DNA from: Lysinibacillus timonensis | GTDB taxonomy: Bacteria; Bacillota; Bacilli; Bacillales_A; Planococcaceae | DNA length: 64,000 bases | Reading direction: 5' to 3' | Assembly (NCBI RefSeq): GCF_900291985.1 | Contig: NZ_LT985980.1 | Coordinates: 956,001 to 1,020,000 of the forward strand | Part shown: piece by piece, positions 15,547 through 23,971 of the stretch | Position numbering within the stretch: position 1 is the first letter of the stretch | Layout of the letters: the number at the start of each line of letters is the position of its first letter | Notes under the pieces: generated by a model | What the model was told of the DNA's origin: nothing | Seen by the model: only the letters and a program-made list of their open reading frames with translations | The model's database searches: none | Position numbers and translations under genes: made by a program

Positions 15547-17829
15547 ATGATGTCAAAAAAAGTATTTTGGAGTACTATTACTTTCTATATAGTACTAGGT
15601 GTATATCTATTTTATATAACTATTCCTTCTCCTTTTGCGGGTATAATCGTTGAGAAACAAGATGAAGATTGGGTGATTACGGATTTTACCTTTTCTGAAT
15701 TAGCTGAAAAACACCACATCAACAAAGGTGATATTCTCTTAGAAGTAAATGGTGATCGTAATTACTCCTCATACAAATTAAAAACTGATCATGAAATACG
15801 TTCTGCACAAAGTCTAAAGATTAAGACTACCGATGGAGAGATACGTGAGGTTAAAGTAGCACATGAAGATCTTATATTCCTCTATCTTAATTTATTAATC
15901 TTACCTATTTGTTATTTCTTAATAGCATTATTTTTAGCAATATATTTATATAATCATAAGAAAGGAAATACATCATCACTGAACCTCTTAATACTATTTA
16001 TTTTATCTCTTTCGTTGGCTTATAGTAGTATCGCTGTTGCTACTCGTATGGAGAGAATAGGAGTTATCGTAAATAGTACTTTGATGATTTTAAGTCCGGT
16101 TTTATTACTCCATTTTATAAAAAATTACTTTTTGTTTTTAGGTATTAAGTGGAAAATACTTAATAAAGTAATCTGGTTATATAGTTTACCAGTTTTAATA
16201 TTACTTTTAACTATATTAGAAGGACCATTTCCTACTATCTACGGTACGAATACACTAATTATTCTTACAGTTTTTTTATTTTTATCAATACTTTTACTCA
16301 TCATATTTGGAATCTCATATTATAAATACCCAAAAACACAAATTAAACTACTATTTTGGGGAATCATTTTACCCTTCTTACCATTTTTACTTTTATACGT
16401 CATACCGTTAATCCTTTTCGAACGTTATATAGTGGATGCATCCATAAGTGCGTTATTTTTATTATTTATTCCTTTAGGATTTATATTTGCTCAATTTTCT
16501 GAACGTCTTTTTGATATGAAGTATCATATTTCCCGCTTTCGTTATTATGTATTCTACTCTTTGTTTTTAACTTTATTATTAATGGTAGGAATTTTATTAT
16601 TCGTATCCATTTCTACCATTAGTATTGAAAGTATACTCGGTCTTACAATGTTTATCTTTATATTACTGTTAGTTGGTTTCTACATAAAAGAAAAGTTAGA
16701 TTATGTTAACAGAAAAGTGTTATTTTCATCAGACGGTGACTATAATCACCTTTTATATTCTACTATTGAGAAAATTGGGAAGTCCGTTAAACAAAATGAA
16801 ATATATGAGCAATTGACTTCAATCTTAGTAAATCAACTTGAACTAGATATCGTCTACATCGTAAAGTACGATGTCCAAAACAAATTGTTTCGCCCTTTTC
16901 AAGATGAGACGAAACATTTACATCACGCAATAGATTTAGATATTATTGAGCATTTACAACTTAGAGAGATTAAAAAGATTGGCTCTGTTTATATTGCTTG
17001 TTTACATCAAGATATGTGCAAAAAGGACTTATTACTATTAGGTAGTAAGAATAATACGCAATTGAAACACGAAGAATTACTTTGGTTAGAGCTTTTAATT
17101 TTATTCATTAATAGTTTTATAGATAACACGAAGTTGGTAGAAGACTTACTTTCAGAATTAAAAGTTGCACAGCAAAAAGAAAATCATCAGCCAACATGGC
17201 TTAAAAAACTGCTTTGGCTACAAATTGATGATGTAAAATGTAGTTTATCCCAAGAGTTACATGATACAATCCTTCAAGAACAAATATTTCTTATTCGTGA
17301 ATTAGATATATTAAGTTCAGAACTAACGAGTGAACAGTTGCAGCCTAAAGCGAAAATACTAAATATAAAAGAACAGCTCGTCTCCATCAATAATCAACTA
17401 AGAACTTTTTGCGAGCAATTAAAACCGCCCTTAATTGATACGTTGGGATTAAAAGCAGCATTAAAGAAGTTATTTATGCAAACACAAAAACGAGCTGATT
17501 TTACTCTAATCCACTCCATTGAAGAAATTGAAACGAACAATAGTCAAATACCTTTAGTTATTTATCGAATTATTCAAGAAATGCTCAGTAACGCAATGAA
17601 ACACTCTCAGGCTACATATGTGAAAATTGATTTAAAGCCATTAAATGATGGATTTAAGATATTTTATATGGACAATGGTGTTGGATTTGACACAACCAAA
17701 ATTGACCAACTCGAATCCATGGGGTTAAGGGGAATTAAGGAAAGGGTACTTGCTTATAACGGACAAATTGAAATCGATACTTATCCGAATGAAGGAATGC
17801 AAATTCATATTCAAGTTAAGGAAGGTTAA
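15547..17829 (+). CDS. ComP-like sensor histidine kinase
   Basis: A 760-residue membrane kinase with the ComP layout: a first helix, an extracellular PDZ-like segment (about 30-110), seven or so further transmembrane helices to about residue 375, a linker, then HisKA_3 and HATPase_c domains. The H-box ELHDTILQEQ places the phospho-accepting His near residue 572, and HSQATYVKIDL plus MDNGVGFD and GLRGIKERV mark the ATPase. In B. subtilis ComP senses the ComX pheromone. Here neither comQ nor comX is adjacent, so the signal is unknown. ATG 15547 is chosen because GGGTGA lies seven bases upstream; an in-frame ATG at 15532 would overlap that site. The response-regulator gene follows after 3 bases. 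Confidence 0.9.
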   Translation: MMSKKVFWSTITFYIVLGVYLFYITIPSPFAGIIVEKQDEDWVITDFTFSELAEKHHINKGDILLEVNGDRNYSSYKLKTDHEIRSAQSLKIKTTDGEIREVKVAHEDLIFLYLNLLILPICYFLIALFLAIYLYNHKKGNTSSLNLLILFILSLSLAYSSIAVATRMERIGVIVNSTLMILSPVLLLHFIKNYFLFLGIKWKILNKVIWLYSLPVLILLLTILEGPFPTIYGTNTLIILTVFLFLSILLLIIFGISYYKYPKTQIKLLFWGIILPFLPFLLLYVIPLILFERYIVDASISALFLLFIPLGFIFAQFSERLFDMKYHISRFRYYVFYSLFLTLLLMVGILLFVSISTISIESILGLTMFIFILLLVGFYIKEKLDYVNRKVLFSSDGDYNHLLYSTIEKIGKSVKQNEIYEQLTSILVNQLELDIVYIVKYDVQNKLFRPFQDETKHLHHAIDLDIIEHLQLREIKKIGSVYIACLHQDMCKKDLLLLGSKNNTQLKHEELLWLELLILFINSFIDNTKLVEDLLSELKVAQQKENHQPTWLKKLLWLQIDDVKCSLSQELHDTILQEQIFLIRELDILSSELTSEQLQPKAKILNIKEQLVSINNQLRTFCEQLKPPLIDTLGLKAALKKLFMQTQKRADFTLIHSIEEIETNNSQIPLVIYRIIQEMLSNAMKHSQATYVKIDLKPLNDGFKIFYMDNGVGFDTTKIDQLESMGLRGIKERVLAYNGQIEIDTYPNEGMQIHIQVKEG

Positions 17830-17832
17830 TAT

Positions 17833-18462
17833 ATGATTAAAATTTTAATTGTGGACGATCATCCAAACGTTTTAGAGGGAACAAAAAATCTATTTAAGGA
17901 TATTAGCGATATAATAGTTGAAACATGTGATGATGCACACGCTGTTCATCAGTTGTTAGAGGACAAAAAAGACGCCTTTGATGTTTATTTAATCGATATA
18001 AATATGCCAGAACAAAATGGTATCGTTTTATGTAGTAAGGTTCGCACTTCTCAACCTACAGCTTTTGTCATTCTTTATACAGGAGATAATATTGAAAATT
18101 ATTATTCATTAGTGCTCGAGAAAATGGTTCATGGTATTTTATCTAAAACGACAACTAAAGAGCAAATAATCCGGACAATCCGAGCAACTGTGGATGGTGA
18201 CATCTTACTTCCTTCTAATTTCATTGATTATGTTGCTGCTTATTATGATAAAAGTAAAATCGAGGAGTCACTAAAACTGAATGATCGAGAAAGAAAGATT
18301 CTGGAGTTTATTTCAAAAGGATACTCGAATAACGCTATAGCATTTGAGCTACAAGTTACTCAACGCACCATTGAAAGAAACATAACACAAATTTTCCATT
18401 TACTAAATGTGTCGTCACGTACAGAAGCGGTCCTTATAGCAAAAGAGAAAAATTTAATTTAA
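17833..18462 (+). CDS. ComA-like response regulator (NarL/LuxR family)
   Basis: A 209-residue regulator. The receiver domain has acidic residues DD at 8-9, phospho-acceptor Asp55 in YLIDINMPEQNG, the switch Thr in LYTGD and Lys in ILSKT. A LuxR-type helix-turn-helix (about 145-205) ends in SSRTEAVLIAKEKNLI, very close to the ComA C-terminus. It is cotranscribed with the ComP-like kinase and should be its cognate partner. Target genes are unknown, and ComA-type boxes (TTGCGG-N4-CCGCAA) were not seen nearby. Confidence 0.92.
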   Translation: MIKILIVDDHPNVLEGTKNLFKDISDIIVETCDDAHAVHQLLEDKKDAFDVYLIDINMPEQNGIVLCSKVRTSQPTAFVILYTGDNIENYYSLVLEKMVHGILSKTTTKEQIIRTIRATVDGDILLPSNFIDYVAAYYDKSKIEESLKLNDRERKILEFISKGYSNNAIAFELQVTQRTIERNITQIFHLLNVSSRTEAVLIAKEKNLI

Positions 18463-18471
18463 CAAAAACAT

Positions 18472-18509
18472 AAATCCCAAATGCATACACCTTTGCACTT
18501 GGGATTTTC
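18472..18509. terminator. Bidirectional terminator between comA-like and GH3 genes
   Basis: AAATCCCAA (18472-18480) pairs with TTGGGATTT (18499-18507), extended by a GC pair. T-rich sequence follows on the plus strand. It can serve both converging genes. Confidence 0.8.
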
Positions 18510-18562
18510 TATTTCTATTCAAGTTCGTAGCTTATTTAAAGATTTAACATTCCAGAATGTAT

Positions 18563-20554
18563 TTAATATGACAACCCAAAACCATATTGATATTTAGCCC
18601 CATGTTCATCTTGGAAGATGTAGGAGGAATCCTCTCTAAAACCAGGTACATCACCAGCTTCATTATTTAATGCCTCTTGGTTTGCAGGTAGCGTAAAAGG
18701 AAGTCTTCCTGTCGGGTTATATTTACCACGAAGAACATCGACTAAGCTTTCCGGTTTTACCCCAAAAGTGGCAATTAAACTTTCTGAGTTTGACTCGATT
18801 CCTTCAATCAACCACGGATTTTTAAAATCTATCGCTGTAATTGTTGGAACCTTCTTTTGAATCTCCAAAATTTTATCGGCATTATAGATACCCGTATCAG
18901 TACCAATCTCTAATGTGATTTTACTTTGAGCAAATAAATCCATTCTAGGCATAATCCAAATAAAAGCATGTGTTGCTGATTCGAGTTGATCCGTAATCGT
19001 TATGTTAGGAGCATAATTACTTATCAATTCTTTAAGCTTAATTGTAGCCTCCCCATTTTCACCTGCTGGGAACATTTCAACATATAATTTCATGTTTTGA
19101 AGCTTTTCATCAGTAAGAGGAAGTAAATTTTCATTATTCTTTAATAAAACGATTGACTTCCGGTGCGCTTCATCTGCTAGTTCTTGAGCATCTGGATTGT
19201 TCACTATTTCAAGGGCTAACTCTGGATCGACGTAAGGATTTTCAAATAATCCTAGCATCATCATTTCCGTAATTAGATATCGTACAGAACGATCTACAAC
19301 TGCTTCTTCTACCAAACCTTCATTTATTGCGGTAATGATAGGTGATGGATCCGAAGCACCTGAAAAGATATTTGTTCCTGCATTTAATGCTTTTGCAAAT
19401 CGTTGTTCAATTGGTAAATCTAAAGCACCCCAGGCTTTGTCAATGACAGCACTTGTATCAGAGTTTACGTATCCTAAAAAACCTAACTCGTCTCGCAAAT
19501 AACGATTAATAAATGAATCATTTAGCGCAAAACCGACCTCTTCGAACTGTTGACTAGAACTATATGGATATAACCCTTGCTTTGCACTTTCATTACTCGG
19601 AGAAGCATAATAAGGCATTATCGAAGTTGTATGTGCTGCAATAGCTGCTTTAAAAGGTGGCAGGTGGTATCTTAAAAGACTACCTTCTGTAGGGTAAAGG
19701 TTATATCTACCTTCTTCGAAATGTGGATCTTTTCCTTTATCGCGAGCTCCGCCACCAGGATAATGTCTCACAGTAGTTGTCACACTATTTGAATTTAGTA
19801 CATCTCCTTGGTATCCTTTCACGATTCGAAAAATGATATCTGAAATAAGAGCTGGATGCTCACCGAACGTTTCATCTATTCTAGACCATAATGGGTCAGT
19901 TGCAACATCTGCAGAGTATCCATAAATTTTACGTATCCCAACCGCCCTAAACTCTCGTGCTGATATTTTTGCAAAATCCTTTATCAAATTTAAATCACGT
20001 GTAGCAGCGAGTCCCAGCGTATTAGGCCAATAAGAAAATTGCCCGGGCATACCTATAGCAGATGTATCGGCAGCTGGAATCGATGTTGCATGATTTCGTG
20101 GATTTGAAATCATCAAAACAGGTATACCTAACCTAGAACCTTCTGCTGCTTGTTGAAGTTGGTTATTATAATCTGCTATCACTTCTGCACTTGGTGCTGC
20201 CCTAAAGATAAAATAACGAGTACCCTGTTCTAAATGGACATTGGGCAATACGAGCTTTCCATCCTCAAATGTTGGAAACTCAGGTATCATTAATAATGCT
20301 ACTTTTTCTTCTATCGTCATTTGGGATACTAAGTCCCGGGCACGTTCATCAGCTGAAAGCCGCCAATCTTCATAAGGATCCAGCTCACCATTTGCATTTA
20401 AATCTTTAAACGTATTCCCATCAATTGTTAACGTTTTTTTCACGCGATTGTCAAGCTCAGGCTGTTCACTTTGGGCATTTGTGTATGGCGTCATCATTGA
20501 AAATGTTAATGCCAATATTGAAGCAGAAGCTAGAAATTTATTTAGTTTAACCAT
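18563..20554 (-). CDS. Secreted glycoside hydrolase family 3 enzyme
   Basis: A 663-residue GH3 protein with a signal peptide (about 1-27, ending in TNA). An EF-hand-like segment, DLNANGELDPYEDW, precedes the catalytic barrel, as in many beta-glucosidase-type GH3 enzymes. RHYPGGGARDKGKDPHFEEG and the nucleophile motif GFLGYVNSDTSA (Asp366) are present. A C-terminal GH3_C-like domain begins near SIVLLKNNENLLPL, so the layout is the two-domain beta-glucosidase/xylosidase type and differs from single-domain NagZ. Substrate specificity cannot be read. It is monocistronic, with no sugar transporter nearby. Confidence 0.88.
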   Translation of the reverse strand: MVKLNKFLASASILALTFSMMTPYTNAQSEQPELDNRVKKTLTIDGNTFKDLNANGELDPYEDWRLSADERARDLVSQMTIEEKVALLMIPEFPTFEDGKLVLPNVHLEQGTRYFIFRAAPSAEVIADYNNQLQQAAEGSRLGIPVLMISNPRNHATSIPAADTSAIGMPGQFSYWPNTLGLAATRDLNLIKDFAKISAREFRAVGIRKIYGYSADVATDPLWSRIDETFGEHPALISDIIFRIVKGYQGDVLNSNSVTTTVRHYPGGGARDKGKDPHFEEGRYNLYPTEGSLLRYHLPPFKAAIAAHTTSIMPYYASPSNESAKQGLYPYSSSQQFEEVGFALNDSFINRYLRDELGFLGYVNSDTSAVIDKAWGALDLPIEQRFAKALNAGTNIFSGASDPSPIITAINEGLVEEAVVDRSVRYLITEMMMLGLFENPYVDPELALEIVNNPDAQELADEAHRKSIVLLKNNENLLPLTDEKLQNMKLYVEMFPAGENGEATIKLKELISNYAPNITITDQLESATHAFIWIMPRMDLFAQSKITLEIGTDTGIYNADKILEIQKKVPTITAIDFKNPWLIEGIESNSESLIATFGVKPESLVDVLRGKYNPTGRLPFTLPANQEALNNEAGDVPGFREDSSYIFQDEHGAKYQYGFGLSY

Positions 20555-20838
20555 TGATTCCCTTCCTTTACTTAGCAGTCTCCAAAGTTATTCTGTCTTT
20601 TCTTTTTGGATTTATGTATGAATGAGTGGAAAGAAAGGAAAGGAATTTAATTGGCTACGTAAAAAAACTATATCAGTAAGTTGTTGGAAGAGTATATGCA
20701 GTTTATGGGGATATAGAGCTTATTTACACTTTGTTACCACTTTTTTGAATTGTTCGGTTTCCATTCATAAGTAACGTTCATTTGAGAATAATAAGTTTGT
20801 GTGATTACACTAACTAATGGATGATGGAGGGATCATTA

Positions 20839-21012
20839 ATGAACGTTCGTGAAGGTTTAATCCCAACTATATTAGGGTCTGCAGTAACGGCTGCTGGTTA
20901 TGTCATGATGAGAAATCCGAATACAAATAAATCGGTAGCAAACACAGTTTTAGGCTTTGGTTTAGCCCACATTGTGTTAGGAGCTATTGACCTAGTAGAA
21001 CATCGTCGTTAG
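20839..21012 (+). CDS. Small conserved-looking membrane protein
   Basis: A 57-residue protein starting MNVREGLIPTILGSAVTAAGY, with two hydrophobic stretches (about 7-22 and 36-52) and a basic C-terminus EHRR. The ATG at 20839 has an excellent ribosome-binding site (GGAGGGATC) upstream; the in-frame ATG at 20821 lies before that site and is rejected. A terminator follows directly. I do not recognise a characterised family. Confidence 0.75.
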   Translation: MNVREGLIPTILGSAVTAAGYVMMRNPNTNKSVANTVLGFGLAHIVLGAIDLVEHRR

Positions 21013-21017
21013 TAAAA

Positions 21018-21045
21018 AGAAGGGCACAAATGTGCTCTTTTTTTA
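21018..21045 (+). terminator. Terminator of the 57-residue protein gene
   Basis: GGGCAC and GTGCTC arms with an AAAT-type loop, followed by seven Ts. Confidence 0.8.
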
Positions 21046-21186
21046 TGATTTTATCCAATTATATTTTGCTTGATAAATTCGGAGCATGTTATTGTGTTCG
21101 TAAGAATTCCATTTAAAGCATTAGCTAAAGGTGACAAAATTGTCATCAATCAGGAGCATTATGTTAGACGATTCGATGTTTTCAAA

Positions 21187-21225
21187 TTCTGGTAGTTGTT
21201 AAAATAAACACAACAACTACCAGAA
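21187..21225 (+). repeat. Perfect 14-bp inverted repeat directly upstream of a ribosome-binding site
   Basis: TTCTGGTAGTTGTT (21187-21200) and AACAACTACCAGAA (21212-21225) are exact inverse complements with an 11-base loop. The 3' arm runs into the AAAGGA ribosome-binding site of the gene at 21240. There is no T tract on either side, so it is unlikely to be a simple terminator; it may control translation or bind a protein. Confidence 0.7.
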
Positions 21226-21239
21226 AGGAATCATACCGA

Positions 21240-21422
21240 ATGGAACAACTTTTAATTATCGTTTCTATGTTAGCTCTTGGTTTAAGTTTATGTCTTTTCA
21301 TAACAGGGATCCTTTATGATGGATTAAATAATGCATTTAAAAATAAGTACACAAAAATAGCAGGAATATTATTTTTAGCTTATATCATTACATTTGTTCC
21401 GTATATAATTATTGCTAATTAA
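21240..21422 (+). CDS. Small two-helix membrane protein
   Basis: A 60-residue protein made of two hydrophobic helices (about 3-24 and 40-58) joined by a polar loop containing NAFKNKYTK. AAAGGA lies about ten bases upstream of the ATG, next to a 14-bp inverted repeat. No family recognised. A terminator follows at 21465-21500. Confidence 0.6.
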   Translation: MEQLLIIVSMLALGLSLCLFITGILYDGLNNAFKNKYTKIAGILFLAYIITFVPYIIIAN

Positions 21423-21464
21423 GTGGTAATAAATATACAGAGATAGTACGAAGAATAATTTAAT

Positions 21465-21500
21465 ACGCTCAGAGTTCGATGGCTTTGAGCGTAATTTTAT
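21465..21500 (+). terminator. Terminator after the 60-residue membrane protein gene
   Basis: ACGCTCA (21465-21471) and TGAGCGT (21486-21492), followed by a T-rich tract. The T tract overlaps the 3' end of the possible minus-strand ORF at 21503. Confidence 0.7.
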
Positions 21501-21502
21501 TA

Positions 21503-21577
21503 TTAAAGTATTGCTAATAGGATGTCCATTGTAAAAACATACAACGCCCCAATCATTATACCTCCAACAATATACAT
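21503..21577 (-). CDS. Possible 24-residue membrane peptide
   Basis: A 24-codon frame, MYIVGGIMIGALYVFTMDIL and four more residues, forming a single hydrophobic helix. GAGGTGAG lies at good spacing before the ATG at 21577. Its size, hydrophobicity and closeness to the YjcZ-type gene suggest a similar tiny membrane protein, but there is no recognisable family signature. A longer frame covering the same DNA (start at 21599) looks less natural. Confidence 0.4.
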   Translation of the reverse strand: MYIVGGIMIGALYVFTMDILLAIL

Positions 21578-21752
21578 CACTTCTCACCTCACCTTTCACA
21601 TAGTGTTATCCGTATTGAATGAAAAGTATACGGTAGTAAGGTATATAGGAGTTTTATAAGAATTATTTTACTCAATTGAAAAGACCCGAACATTTTGCTC
21701 AGGTCTAAAGGAAGGGATCGTGATGTTTTTATCTTTGCGGCGGCCTTCAAAA

Positions 21753-21866
21753 TTAATAGGAGTTATTCATGAATGATGCTCCAACAATAATTAATAGGAT
21801 AAACAAAACTACAATTAACACAAAGTTGTTGTTATCGTAGCTTCCGCCTCCATAATTTGATGACAT
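21753..21866 (-). CDS. YjcZ-family sporulation-type small membrane protein
   Basis: A 37-residue protein with a Gly/Asn-rich N-terminus (MSSNYGGGSYDNNN) followed by a single helix containing FVLIVVLFILLIIVGASF. This Gly-rich head plus an FALIVVLFILLIIVGA-type helix is the signature of the YjcZ family annotated as sporulation proteins in Bacillales. A strong ribosome-binding site, AAAGGAGGTGA, precedes the ATG at 21866. The molecular role is unknown. Confidence 0.88.
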   Translation of the reverse strand: MSSNYGGGSYDNNNFVLIVVLFILLIIVGASFMNNSY

Positions 21867-21972
21867 ATAGTTCACCTCCTTTAATACTATCCTATGATTT
21901 TTTATTACGGGTACAATGTACAATAGCGGACTCTAAAAAAACAATGGCTTTTACACCGTAGTCTTAATTAAT

Positions 21973-22006
21973 AAAACCGTATCCATAATAGATGAATACG
22001 GTTTTT
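21973..22006. terminator. Terminator downstream of the amidase gene
   Basis: AAAACCGTAT (21973-21982 region) and ATACGGTTTT (21996-22005) form a stem flanked by T-rich and A-rich tracts, so it may work in both directions. It lies about 90 bases after the amidase stop. Confidence 0.7.
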
Positions 22007-22094
22007 AATGGGAGATTCAATTAGAAATGTTTTTAAATGAAAAATTGTTATTATGTTATTTCCATAGTTATTATTTAGAATTAACGGGTAAAAA

Positions 22095-22901
22095 TTATTG
22101 TTTATTTGTATATACCGTATACATTGCAGCTAATCCTAAATAATCAGCTTCAGTCATTTCCCCATTTTTATGTTTTTCAAGCCATGAGTTATCCACTACC
22201 CCAGAATTTACTACCGCATTAACAATGATATCTCTACGAGCTGGACTAATCATTGTATATTCGGTCCATTCCTTTAACGTCGGACTACTAAAGTTCAATT
22301 CTTCTTCCTCCTGCTGTACGAAAGTAATTTTCTGCAAACCAACATGATCCGCAAATGCTTGGGCTATCATTTTCCCTGCGTTTCCAAGTACACTTTTATC
22401 ACGAAGTTTTACAATATCTATCGTACTATCCATGAAGCCACCCTCGAGTAAAACCACCCCAACATCATTCTTTTGCATCTCTCTTGTAATGTGTAAGTTT
22501 GTCCGTTTAATTCCACGATCGCGTAGGCCATAAGCTTCAACTAAAGCTTGATGAATAGCATTAGCTAGTGCAATGCTTTTAGAATTAGGCGATTGATAAA
22601 TATGTGTCTCTACACCTGTCCAGTTGCCCCAATTTCCAGTATTAGCATTATGATGGAATGAAAAATAATAATCTGCATTCCACGCTATCGCATTGTTAGT
22701 ACGCTCTTCTAAGGGTACGTCGCTTCTACCTGTTGGATCATCAAAGCGTTTTGAAACTCCCCCCTTATACAGGGCTAGTTCATTTGCAAAAGCTCGAGCA
22801 ACTACGTTGTTAAAGTCCCATTCATATTCTCCATCAGGTGTGCGTTTCCCTGGCGTTACACCAAAGCCACCATGACCAGCATCATATCCGACTTTAATCA
22901 T
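22095..22901 (-). CDS. N-acetylmuramoyl-L-alanine amidase (Amidase_3), endolysin-like
   Basis: A 268-residue zinc amidase without a signal peptide. The N-terminal domain (about 1-180) begins MIKVGYDAGHGG, whose His10 is a zinc ligand. FSFHHNANTGNWG and VLLEGGFMD provide further family residues, including the catalytic Glu. The C-terminal 60 residues (LKEWTEYTMISPARRDIIVN) resemble the attachment or spore-binding tails of phage-type amidases. With no export signal, a holin-like release route or mother-cell lysis would be needed, as for prophage endolysins and CwlC-type enzymes. It overlaps a small upstream gene and lies near a dead integrase. Confidence 0.85.
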   Translation of the reverse strand: MIKVGYDAGHGGFGVTPGKRTPDGEYEWDFNNVVARAFANELALYKGGVSKRFDDPTGRSDVPLEERTNNAIAWNADYYFSFHHNANTGNWGNWTGVETHIYQSPNSKSIALANAIHQALVEAYGLRDRGIKRTNLHITREMQKNDVGVVLLEGGFMDSTIDIVKLRDKSVLGNAGKMIAQAFADHVGLQKITFVQQEEEELNFSSPTLKEWTEYTMISPARRDIIVNAVVNSGVVDNSWLEKHKNGEMTEADYLGLAAMYTVYTNKQ

Positions 22902-23052
22902 TATTCATCACCCTTTGATTTATCATATGTTGATGCTTGAATACTGTCACTTGTGCCTCGGTAGTAGGGTCGGGAAGAACAGCAATTATAATAGTTGTCA
23001 TTGTCTTTGAATACATATCTTCTGCTATGTGTTTAAGTTTAATTGTCTCCAT
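22894..23052 (-). CDS. Small protein upstream of the amidase
   Basis: A 52-residue protein starting METIKLKHIAEDMYSKTMTT, with a short hydrophobic run (TTIIIAVLPDP) too short for a confident helix. The ATG at 23052 follows AAAGGGGGATATACC; a longer frame starting at 23127 is rejected because it would read through this ribosome-binding site. It overlaps the amidase start by 8 bases, so the two are cotranscribed. Function unknown; it does not look like a typical holin. Confidence 0.6.
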   Translation of the reverse strand: METIKLKHIAEDMYSKTMTTIIIAVLPDPTTEAQVTVFKHQHMINQRVMNND

Positions 23053-23184
23053 GGTATATCCCCCTTTAATAAATATAAGAACACTTTTCCCTAATGGTGT
23101 ATCTTCCCACTTCCACTTTGGTTTCATAGATTATCAAGAAAGGCGCCCGAAAAAGGTTAAGATACTATTTGAATAATAGTTATG

Positions 23185-23217
23185 GCTAGTAGGTTAATAA
23201 TGCCTACTGGCTTTTTT
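23185..23217 (+). terminator. Orphan plus-strand terminator
   Basis: GCTAGTAGG (23185-23193) pairs with CCTACTGGC (23203-23211), followed by six Ts on the plus strand. No plus-strand gene precedes it, so it may be a leftover of a lost gene or end an antisense transcript. Confidence 0.6.
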
Positions 23218-23330
23218 AAGACATAAGAATGTATGGAAATTGGAAATAATATGTTAATATTTAGGTAAGATTGTGAAGTAATGTACTTAAACTAACAAGG
23301 CAGTAGAGTTAGAGAGAAGGGGAGGATAAA

Positions 23331-23783
23331 ATGAATGAAACACAATGGGATATAAAAGTTGTTAAGCGTTTGAAAATGAAGCTATTAGTCCAATACAATC
23401 TCGTATCGCTTTTATTATTCGTGCTGTTTGGTTATTTTGCCACGAACGGAAATCCCTACCTACTCATGGGTGGAATTTGTGTGCTTTTATGGATATCAGT
23501 AGCCATCACGCTGTATAACCTAATTGCAGTAAAACCTATTGGTACAAAGACAAGTAGAATGGTACAAGAATTTGATAGAAATCATTTAGGACAGAAGCGT
23601 TGGAAGCGAAGAAATTTGATTGAAGTTATATTCGGCAGTATTATATGCGTATTTATAACATTTTTTATGTTTGTTAATGATTTTAACTCTGTAAGCTTGG
23701 ATTTTCCTATCGTTGCTTTCCCATTTATCGGGGCGTGGGTAGGCTATAATATTGGAGAGATTTTCAGGATAAGTAATTTATAA
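23331..23783 (+). CDS. Four-helix membrane protein of unknown function
   Basis: A 150-residue integral membrane protein with hydrophobic segments at about 21-39, 44-65, 105-122 and 127-143. A basic loop, HLGQKRWKRRN (about 85-95), sits between helices two and three. The ATG is preceded by AGGGGAGG. It stands alone on the plus strand. I do not recognise the family. Confidence 0.7.
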   Translation: MNETQWDIKVVKRLKMKLLVQYNLVSLLLFVLFGYFATNGNPYLLMGGICVLLWISVAITLYNLIAVKPIGTKTSRMVQEFDRNHLGQKRWKRRNLIEVIFGSIICVFITFFMFVNDFNSVSLDFPIVAFPFIGAWVGYNIGEIFRISNL

Positions 23784-23889
23784 ATGAAACCTATATTCTT
23801 CAAACAATGGGACGTTAATCCAAGAAAGGGTTAATGCCCTTAAATTAAAGGACAAATAACGTGAGGACTGTTTTATGAGGTGATTCATT

Positions 23890-23943
23890 ATGGTTAATAA
23901 AGCTAATGAATTTCTGTTAATTCGAGATGGCTATGAATATTAG
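23890..23943 (+). CDS. Very short frame with a strong ribosome-binding site, likely a gene fragment
   Basis: A 17-codon frame (MVNKANEFLLIRDGYEY) whose ATG is preceded by GAGGTGATTCATT, a strong ribosome-binding site. It stops at the edge of the decayed integrase segment. I read it as the 5' end of a truncated gene at a deletion junction, although a genuine micropeptide is possible. Confidence 0.3.
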   Translation: MVNKANEFLLIRDGYEY

Positions 23944-23971
23944 GTTCAGATACATTAGTAAAATAGCCACC

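Noticed and set aside
21081-21199. Coding-like stretch on the plus strand (VRIPFKALAKGDKIVINQEH and onward) ending in TAG at 21197-21199
   Set aside because: The residues look protein-like but there is no ATG or GTG with a ribosome-binding site; possibly a worn gene fragment, not enough to call.
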